Origin: Eutreptiella sp. 'Long Island Sound 2002'
Lineage: Eukaryota > Euglenozoa > Euglenophyceae > Eutreptiales > Eutreptiaceae
Reading direction: 5' to 3'
Assembly: GCA_964036045.1 (NCBI GenBank)
Contig: OZ038379.1
Span: forward strand, 80,765,429-80,829,428
DNA: 64,000 nucleotides
The notes below the pieces were generated by a model. It was not told the DNA's origin. It made no database searches and saw nothing but the letters and a program-made list of their open reading frames with translations. Every line of letters starts with the position of its first letter. Positions within the stretch are counted from its first letter, which is position 1. The position numbers were made by a program, and so were the translations under genes. Of this stretch, positions 56,657 to 64,000 are shown piece after piece.

Positions 56657-58574
56657 AGCACAGGACCAGCGGCGGGGGAGAGGGGAGAAGGGGCGGCGGA
56701 GTACGGGGGCGCAGGCGAGTGCGGAGGAGGCAACCAGGCAGTGGAACGCGCGACGACGAGCAGGGTGGGGCATAAAGGGCAGCAGACGGGAAGCAGTATC
56801 GTGGTACAGTGACGGAGCGGAGCGCGAGGTCGTGACTGGCGAGAACGGCCGGCGAAGGCGTGGAGCAGCGCGGCGCCAGGGCTCGGAGTTGCAGCTCTCT
56901 GCGTGGTAGGAAGGTGCTGCGTTGAAAACATTGAGCTTACGTGCGCTATGCTCAGAGGGGTTGACCACGCCAGGCCTTGGTGGCCGGGCTCCACAATGCA
57001 ACTGCAGCGGCGGGAATTCGGCAAGCGTCTCCAGCGCATGGGGGGTACAGGGCCACAGACCAGACCACAGATACACCCAGCCCCCACCTACTCCGCCAGG
57101 CCACCCTGCATGCACCAGCACACACACAGACTACACATGCAGGCGCCCAGGCGCTGCCCACACCCCTCCCCTGTGTGGCTGTATGTTGACCTCCGAAAAG
57201 CCAGTACCCACTGGGGTTTTTAAATCCTAAGGACCTAAAAAACCCAGGGCCGGTGGCAGCGGCCCACAAGGGTGACTCTGACCGCCCCACCCCCCTCGAC
57301 CGGGTGACCCGGAAACGCAGGTGTGTGGCCGAGGAGGGCCAGCGCAAGCGAGCATGCAAGTGCGACGGAGGAAGCCAAAGTGGGACACATCAAACGCTAC
57401 GCCCCAAACTCAGTCCGAAAGCGACAATGCCCTGAACCCTGTAGAAGCAGCCCGAGTCTTACCCCATCCAGGGACGAGGGAAGGGACGAGCTGCAAAGCA
57501 CTGTCTGCGTGACACGGACAATCATGGAACTGAGTAGGCGATGGGGGTCGTGAGGCAGGCGCGGCTGGAGCTCAGTGGCGGGTACACACCTGACCAATTT
57601 AGGCCCCCCCCCCACACAGGGCGCCAGGCAGCCAGGATGGGGTCAGAGGCGGGGACCGAGGGAGCACCCAGGGGAAAGGGTAGGGGTGAGAGGGAGGGGC
57701 AGGGGTAGGGCACATGAGTGGCACACACGAGTGACAGCGATGCACGGACAGGGAGGGCAGACGTGCAGGCAGGGTCGACTGCGAGAAGGAGAATGGGAGG
57801 GGAGACAGGCGAGAGAGGGGGGGCAGGGCAGCGGGACCAGGGTAACATGAAGAACAGCAGAGGGCACACGCAGGGCGCGCGGGAGCAGCAAGGAGCGCGA
57901 GCACAGAACCAAAAAAAAAAAAACAACGGCAGGACAGGCGGACACACAGGAAGGGCACGAAGAGGAGGCAGGGCGCGGGAGATGGGGGGAACAGGGGGCC
58001 AACGAGGGCGCAAAGAAACACAATGTATCTCTCAGAGATACGCCATGCCGTTGACCCGCATAGAACCGTACCGGCCGCTCTGCCCGACCATCAGGGAACT
58101 GATGGAGGGGCGGCCGGCGGGAGAGGACGACGGGGGAGTCCCCCCGAAGGGGTGTCTGGGGAGGCCGCCCAGGTCAGCCTACAGGTCGGAAGACAGGGCT
58201 GAGGCCCTGAGGCACGTGAGGGCGCGCGAGATACAGCCATGGCGCGGAGAGGACCAGCGGCAGGCACACAGAGCAGGGGAACAACACTAAGAGGGCGGGC
58301 AGGAGACAGAGGGGAGGGGAGGGTAGAGAGGGGAGAGAGCGGATACATGTACAGCAACGCGGGCTGAATGGCTGGGTCGCCCGGCATGGCCGGGGACCGC
58401 CAGGGGCAACGCCACAGGATGGCGGAGGGACTGGACCTGAGCACCGAACAGAGAGGAGATGGCGATGCAGTGTTGTTGTGCGTGCATGCAGGGAGGAGGG
58501 AACCAAGCGGAAAAAAAAAGCAAAAAAAAAAAAGGGGGAAACAAACGTGGACAACACCCTGCAGCCCCACAAGG
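56657..58574. other. GC-rich region without assignable gene
   Basis: It continues the sequence interrupted by element B. Open frames occur on both strands but none shows a domain. A short stretch near 57180 reads LYVDLRKA on the plus strand, which resembles a LINE RT motif A but ends within ten codons. It is probably LINE-derived or intergenic. Confidence 0.4.
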
Positions 58575-59040
58575 AGGCGGGACAGAAAAGGACGAGTGGC
58601 TAGGGCCACGCGACGGCCCCAGGTGACTAGGACAGCTAGGGAGACTGCAAAGGAGAGAGGGGGGGGGGAGGGAGGGGAGCGACCTGTGCTAGGCGCACGA
58701 AACGGTCCCCGGATGGATGAGGATCCAGTGGGCCCACGCCACGGGGTTGCTGGCGGCCCGGTGGGGTATAAACACGGGATGAGGGATGGGATGGGGCTGC
58801 AAGACAGCCCGGGGGATTAGGCCAGGGATGCGGCACAGGGGAAAGAGACGGGGGCGGGAAGGGAGCGACCCGTGCTAGGCGCACGAAACGGTCCCTGGAA
58901 GGAAGAGGCCCCAGTGGGCCAGCGCCACAGGGTAGCAGGCGACCCGGTGGGGTATAAACACAGGATGCAGGGACAAGGGGACGCGGCGGGGAAGGGCGTG
59001 TGGCTAGGGCCGCACAACGGCCCGCAGGGGTAGGGAGTCC
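58575..59040 (+). repeat. Tandem GC-rich units with TATAAA
   Basis: GAGCGACC(T/C)GTGCTAGGCG, followed by CACGAAACGGTCCC, occurs at 58677 and 58863. The matched unit of 186 bases ends in CGGTGGGGTATAAACAC (TATAAA at 58767 and 58953). A second block, GTGGCTAGGGCC, recurs at 58596 and 59000. It resembles the repeated promoter monomers of some LINE 5' regions. Confidence 0.65.
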
Positions 59041-59763
59041 ATGGCACGCTGGGAACGGGCCGGTGCTGGGATGAGGCAACGGGGAATGGGACATGGGAAG
59101 GGCAGGGAGTCCAAAAGCGCCAAGCAACAGCCCCATGGGATTGGGAAACCAGTCGACATGGAGTGGTGAACCATGGGCCAACCTTTGGGAACCTGGCCAC
59201 GGGAAGTCGGGAAAATGCCCTGAACTCCGGGACGGCCGTGAGGTGTCTGCAGGGGTGAGGGTTGACCTTGAGATCCCCGGGTCAATGGCCTGAGTACACG
59301 TAGGTTCACGCGTGAGCGGGACCAGGGGGAACGTGGAAAGGGTCGCCCCCTGGCCTCCAGCCGTGGATGGACGATAACCAAGTGCATCCGGGAGCCGAGT
59401 GGGTACTCCAGCCCGTGAGGGAGGGGGAGAGGTGGAATGTGGTTGACAGAGAGAAATGCTCCGCTGTCGGCGAGGGCTATCCACAGGAAACCCGCCTGCA
59501 GGCGCCCAATAGGCTGTGCTAGGGGGGGAAGGCCGGGGGATCCTTCAAAGGGTGACCGGAAGGAGCTGAAACCGTGAAGGCAGCGACTGAAGGGAGCCTA
59601 CCACCGGTCATGCCTCAAGGGAACCTCGTTGAAGTTCTCGGCCGTGAGGTGAGACAGGGGTCGCCAGGGGAACTGATGGTGGAGAGCACTCCTTCCCGCC
59701 AGAGGCGGCCACCATGTAAAACAAAAAAGGAGGAGTCAGATGAGGCTGCGGACGCGGCCGCCC
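59041..59763. other. GC-rich sequence, no gene seen
   Basis: I find no domain in any frame. It ends next to the TTAC microsatellite where the second LINE family 1 copy begins. Confidence 0.45.
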
Positions 59764-59783
59764 TTACTTACTTACTTACTTAC
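59764..59783. repeat. (TTAC)5 at LINE junction
   Basis: Five perfect TTAC units lie exactly where homology to LINE family 1 starts. Copy 1 has a single TTAC at the equivalent place (37680). Confidence 0.9.
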
Positions 59784-61225
59784 ACGCCCAGAACCAGCTT
59801 GCCGAGCATATGCCGGGCGGCGAGGACCCGCCGCTACAGGACCACACGCACACACACCTCCAACACCTACCGCCAATCCCGCACCCCGGGGAAGCACGAG
59901 CCTGGGTAGGAGACGACCGGATCTGCAACAACACGAGACAGGCGTACCACTACCAGCAACCCATCCGCACCATGACGCACATCTGAGGCAGCCATGCCGA
60001 CAACACCCTTATGAACCGCCGCCAACATGAACTGCAAACTGCGTTATACTTTTCAGCTCTTGACCCGTCCCTGCTGCCAGTACACCTACAAGCACGACAT
60101 GCCCATCTCTTGCTTGAACAACTGCCCCTCCTGGACAGGGTGGCACGCTGGTATGACCGACGAGATATAGGCATACCCCCGGAATACACCATATGCCCCT
60201 GCCGCCTCCAACAGCCGGAGACATGGGAACACTTCAAACAATGCTGGTTGGCTCAAGGAGACATCCTCCTGGCCACGTGGACACCGGAGGACACCATAGC
60301 ACAACACACCGGATTGGGCCCGACCGCGTCACCGACAAATGAGGTCTGGCGCCTGATGCGGCAACCAGAGATCAAGGAAGCGGTTTTCAGGGGAGCGATA
60401 CCACTCCAGCTCTACAGGGTCATCGCCGACCACGCCCCGGAACCCAAAGCCACAGTACGTCACATGCAACTCACTGCCGTCAAGAGGGCGAACGCACAGC
60501 TGCAGCACCGCGTCCAGCTGTACGCACAGGAAGCACAACAGACTTCCCACAACCGCCGTATGTATTACAACCTCCTGGTCCACCACCAACCCGCGCATCC
60601 CAGCGAATTGCCACACACACTGACACACGGCAACGCCCGGGAAACTGCCATCGCACCACCCGCCACACCGCACTGCACAAAAGCGAGCACATTCCCGTAC
60701 AGTAACCCGATTGTCCCACGACCTGTACCTCTCCTCAGGATGGCCGCCGGTGAAGCCCCACATCCGCAGGGGCCTGGGAACCCGTGCGGCGTCTGCTGGG
60801 AAAAAGTCGTTGATATCGACGCCCCGCTCCTCGGGCATGACCTCGGCTGCGGCAGCGCCGAGCAGCTGCACTGGTTCTGCAGCCCGTGCATCGCGCAACT
60901 GCATGCCTGCCCACTTTGCCGACGGCAGCACCTCCTCTGCACAGATCCGCCGCCGCGCGAAACCCAATCCGACGACCTCACGCTCCACACACTGCGCACC
61001 CTGATTGCCCAGAATGTCTGGGCGCGTGACGCAGGGGACAGCCCCGACGTTGAGTGGTTGGACGTCCTCGCCCCCCATAGCGCGCACCAACCTGGGCGCT
61101 GCCAGACGAGGAGGCAGACCCCACCATCTGGGTTCCAGACTACAAACATTATGACGACACGCCACGGGGTAGCCTACCCCCCGTTGGCAATGTGCCAGAC
61201 AGTTGGGGCCCCATCAGCCCCATGA
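59784..61225 (+). pseudogene. LINE family 1 ORF2 C-terminus with intact RING finger
   Basis: Frame 2 is open except for a TGA at about 59983-59985, where copy 1 has CGA. From the Met at 60011 (404 residues), C62-x-C64-x9-H74-x3-C78 is the LINE zinc motif. C259-x2-C262-x17-C280-x6-H287-x2-C290-x2-C293-x6-C300-x2-C303 fits a C3HC4 RING-type zinc finger, except that C-to-H spacing is six where one to three is usual. RING domains commonly act as ubiquitin ligases. A PHD-like or purely structural zinc fold is an alternative. The tail after the RING may be read in another frame. Confidence 0.75.
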
Positions 61226-61554
61226 ACCGCGACAACTGGCGCACCACCGTCATCACGCTTACCACCCGCATCCTGTTCACCTTTGGCTGGCTGGTGGGGG
61301 ACGCGGACTGGGCCATGGGGATCGTTCGCGGTCCCCATAGCAACGAGTGGGGGGATTTCTTCCACCGCAGCGGGGGCCTGGTAGAGGGGGCACCCGAGAG
61401 GCTCATGGCGGCCTATCTCACGTGGAGGGGGATATCCCTCCCCCGCAGACTCGTGCCAGTGGCGCGGCGCGCCCAACAACCACTCGTCCCACCGCCGCGT
61501 CCGGGCACATACGGCAATGCGGCAGTGGCCAGGATGACAGCCGGAAGTGCCTGA
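61079..61554 (+). other. Open frame overlapping the ORF2 end (possible extension)
   Basis: Frame 1 is open for 158 codons after TAG at 61076-61078 and has coding-like composition (ALPDEEADPTIWVPDY, NRDNWRTTVITLTTRILF, RLMAAYLTWRGISLPRR). It overlaps the last 49 codons of ORF2 in another frame. Copy 1 carries the same arrangement, with a longer C run. It could be the true ORF2 C-terminus reached by a frameshift, a decayed indel shared by both copies, or a separate small ORF. Confidence 0.45.
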
Positions 61555-62791
61555 TACCACAGCTCCTCCACCTCCACCCAGGGAAGGACGATCATCACCA
61601 CGGAGCCCCAGTCACGTGCCACAGCCGCAACCAGGGCCACAAATGTACGCGCTCTGGCACCATCGGGGGTCGGCGCGCCACAAAACCCAATGGCCTCAAC
61701 GTCCTCGAGCCCGTAGACCTCCGCCCCCCCCGCGACCGTCCACTCAGCACACCAGCCGCAGGCCAATGACGCCACACGGACTACGGGCGTTCCAGCACCA
61801 TCGGGGGCCGGCACACCACAGAGTCCCCGACAAGAACGCGCATCCAAACGGGCAGCGCCCGACCCGAGCACCCCCTCGGCACCGTACGCCTGCAAACAAG
61901 CCCAGGCCCGGGCCCCACAGGCGACCCAGGTCCACAACCACCCGGCGCGTCCGGACGCGGCCACCAGCCAGCGACCCCGACACCCGCCAGCCGGGAGCCC
62001 CAGCCGCACCGCAGCCCGCCAGTCCCACCGACAGAGGACCCCACACACACCCCGTCCGAAAGCCCTCCCACAGAGACATGTACCGCTACCACGACCGACG
62101 CCACCAGCGCCCGGCCCGAGCGATCCCTCAGCACCATACACCCCCACGCCCACAACCCCACCGGGAGCCCCAGTCCGAAAGCTCCAGCGACGCCAAGCAC
62201 GTCGGCCCCAGGGTATCATCCGCCGGCCCCGGCACAGGCCGAGCCGGCACCTCAACAGCGCCACGACCCACCAGCTGGACCAGCAGTACGGCCCACGGAA
62301 ACACCATCTGGCAGTCACCCGGCCCCGAGCCCGACGCGGACCTGGACCCGACACACGCCACCGTCCCGGCTGATGCCCCGCGGGCGAACGCGCCAGGCCA
62401 CGAGCTCCCGACAGGGATCCCGCATCCCGAGGGCGGAACGCCGGCACCCAGGCCCGCCACGGCGGAGGGTAATGGCGGCACGCCAGCACTGGGAGGCCAG
62501 GTCGAGCTGGCACCCGCGCCAGATGGCCAAACCCGAGTGACGACGCAACTGGCAGACGACGCAGCCACGCCGCCCGCACTGCCCGCCCAGCCGCAGCGCG
62601 AGGGGCCCAGGGTGGACGCCACGGAGGAAGCGGGGGGGCTCCCGCAGCGGAAAGAATCGCCACTACCAGTGGCAGACCTACCCGCCCAGGGACCAGCCAA
62701 AGCGGAGATACCTAGCGGGACGACAGGCCAGCCAAAAAACCAGCTCGCCAGCATGCCGGCCAATCACCTATCGGACATGGTGGCACGCTGA
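61547..62791 (+). other. Pro/Arg/Thr-rich open frame, unknown
   Basis: It is open for 414 codons from a GTG with no ATG near the start. Composition is low-complexity (Pro, Arg, Thr, Ala), and other frames are also open for long stretches, so coding is uncertain. It may be a LINE 3' region or an ORF1 N-terminus. It ends in TGA at 62789-62791, after which the same frame stays open. Confidence 0.35.
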
Positions 62792-64000
62792 AGCGGCGAG
62801 GCACCGGACACCGGCCAACCCGGTACGAGACCTTGGCGAACGACGCCAGACGCCAAGCATTTCTCCGGCCTCCCCCGACCAACCACCCACGGGGTGCACG
62901 CCGCGGCTCACGCGAGCGCCGCCCCATCCACAGCCCCAGCACACGGCAGCGACGCAGGCGCGCCGGGGGACGCCACATCCGGGGAGGCGCCGACACGGGG
63001 CCCACCTCGAGCCCACCCGGAGTCTGAGGCCCGGGCAACCACACCCGACATGCTCAAGCGCGCGGCCGACAATGGAACGTCGCCCGGCGGACACACCCGC
63101 GACGAAAACTCTTTCGACGCCTTCAGGGATTCCTGCAGGAGTGCCCACCACACGGACCCAACGTCCGTTGCCCCGCGCGGCCACCCAGAGCCACGAGACG
63201 ACCATGCAGGGGGCAGACCCCTCACGATGTCCCGCCAGGCACACCTGCAGCGCGATTACGCCGCCCTGGGGGCGCAAATTGAACACGCCGCCGCCACGGA
63301 TGACGGGCACGCGACCGCAAGTGGGGCAGCGGACCAGAGCCCGGACGAACCACCCCGGTACAGCGCCCAAGGGGGCGGAATGCATGTTGAAACGGGCACC
63401 AACACCGCTAGCGAGCCTGCCGACCAGCCACCTGGGACCACCCCATCCTGGGGGCGGGCGCATCTAGACTATGCACGCTCGGAAGGCGATGCCTGCCGCC
63501 TCAGCGCCCAAGCGGAACAGGCGGCGTCCCTAGACCTGGACCTATGGATCGACAGGATCACCACAGGAGAGTGGCTCGCCCTGGCGGCCAGCATCCGATG
63601 GCTGCTTACTTTGCAATGCTGCCACCTCGAGCAGCGAACAGGGACCATGGCGGACGTCGCCTTCGGCCATCGTGCGGAACCGCACGCAGCCCCGACCACC
63701 ATTGACCACCCCAGCCAGTGGCACTACGTGGCCACCCGGCTCATGGCGCATATTGTGACCTATAGCCCGGACGAAATGAACGGGCTACACTGGCCGTGGC
63801 ACCAACGCCGGTCCTGCATCCGTACAGCCATGCACAGGCACAACATCGGGCCATCAGTGAATCCCCGGGCTACCAGGGACACGCCTCGGGACACCGGCGA
63901 CGACAGTCCCAAGAAGTCTCGGAGCCTCCAGGCAAACGGCACGCCAGAACTCCCCAGGACGCCAGCAGGGGCCGCCACCCGGGGTGGATTCCCCCTCCGG
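62792..64000 (+). pseudogene. ORF1-like frame running off the window
   Basis: The frame of the preceding entry is open without stop from 62792 to the window end (403 codons; first ATG at 63050). The N-terminal part is Ala/Pro/Thr-rich. From about 63460 it becomes more globular (LDYARSEGDACRLSAQAEQ, LDLWIDRITTGEWLALAAS, HYVATRLMAHIVTYSPDEM). This may be the ORF1 of a LINE family 1 unit following copy 2. I recognise no domain. Confidence 0.45.

Larger units (their letters stand above)
59784..64000 (+). mobile_element. LINE family 1, copy 2, 5'-truncated, continues past window
   Basis: It matches copy 1 from within RNase H (37684) to about 40110, then extends beyond where copy 1 was lost. It keeps the zinc motif and an intact RING. 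No RT is present, so it is truncated at its 5' end. Long Pro/Ala-rich frames follow the ORF2 end and reach the window edge; they may be a 3' region or the ORF1 of a next unit. Confidence 0.75.

Noticed and set aside
56606-57127. 173-codon minus-strand open frame next to element B
   Set aside because: It overlaps the LTR end, has no domain and looks like an antisense shadow of GC-rich sequence.
57170-57223. LYVDLRKA as a LINE RT motif A
   Set aside because: The match is only eight residues, no flanking RT motifs occur, and the frame stops at once.

Overview
The window is eukaryotic DNA made almost entirely of transposable elements. I see no bacterial operons, no rRNA or canonical tRNA genes, no CRISPR array, and no host gene I can defend. 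The evidence is chromodomain-bearing Ty3/gypsy LTR retrotransposons, LINE elements with an APE endonuclease and RNase H, 5-bp target-site duplications, a foldback element and a GC-rich satellite. The species cannot be fixed from the sequence. A large, repeat-rich algal or protist genome fits best. The primer-binding sites match an initiator-Met tRNA ending CCTCTGCTACCA, the form known from animals and not the form known from land plants.

Layout: (1) 1-727 is AT-rich unassigned DNA and a GAATTC-rich simple repeat. (2) One degraded LINE (family 1, copy 1) runs from about 728 to 40110. It is split by three later insertions: LTR element C (5114-23788, target duplication CCCGT), a foldback element (about 24306-26065) and LTR element A (26453-37228, target duplication CTGCC). 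(3) Element C is itself interrupted by a 6.3-kb GC-rich block (12125-18387), flanked by a 1.09-kb direct duplication of C's own integrase region. The block holds a 1.5-kb tract almost free of T and a 195-210-bp satellite array. (4) 40111-43090 is the 3' end of a second LINE family with a run of small hairpins, followed at 43144 by an ORF1-like frame. (5) Element B (complement 45867-56651, target duplication CGGAG) is a near-identical copy of A in the opposite orientation, so A and B form an inverted repeat with 10.8-kb arms and an 8.6-kb spacer. (6) 56657-59763 is GC-rich sequence with TATA-bearing tandem units. (7) 59784-64000 is a second, 5'-truncated copy of LINE family 1, followed by long Pro/Ala-rich frames that run off the window.

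Elements A and B are young: each pair of 533-bp LTRs differs at about three or four positions by eye. They encode Gag, a single in-frame UAG, then protease, a Dam-like methyltransferase-type domain with an NPPF motif, reverse transcriptase, RNase H, integrase and a chromodomain. Element C has the same order but is older and full of stops and frameshifts.

The most interesting observations are the T-depleted tract, the NPPF domain placed between protease and RT in two element families, the UAG-GGG gag/pol junction with a foldable downstream sequence, and a RING-type zinc finger at the C-terminus of a LINE ORF2.
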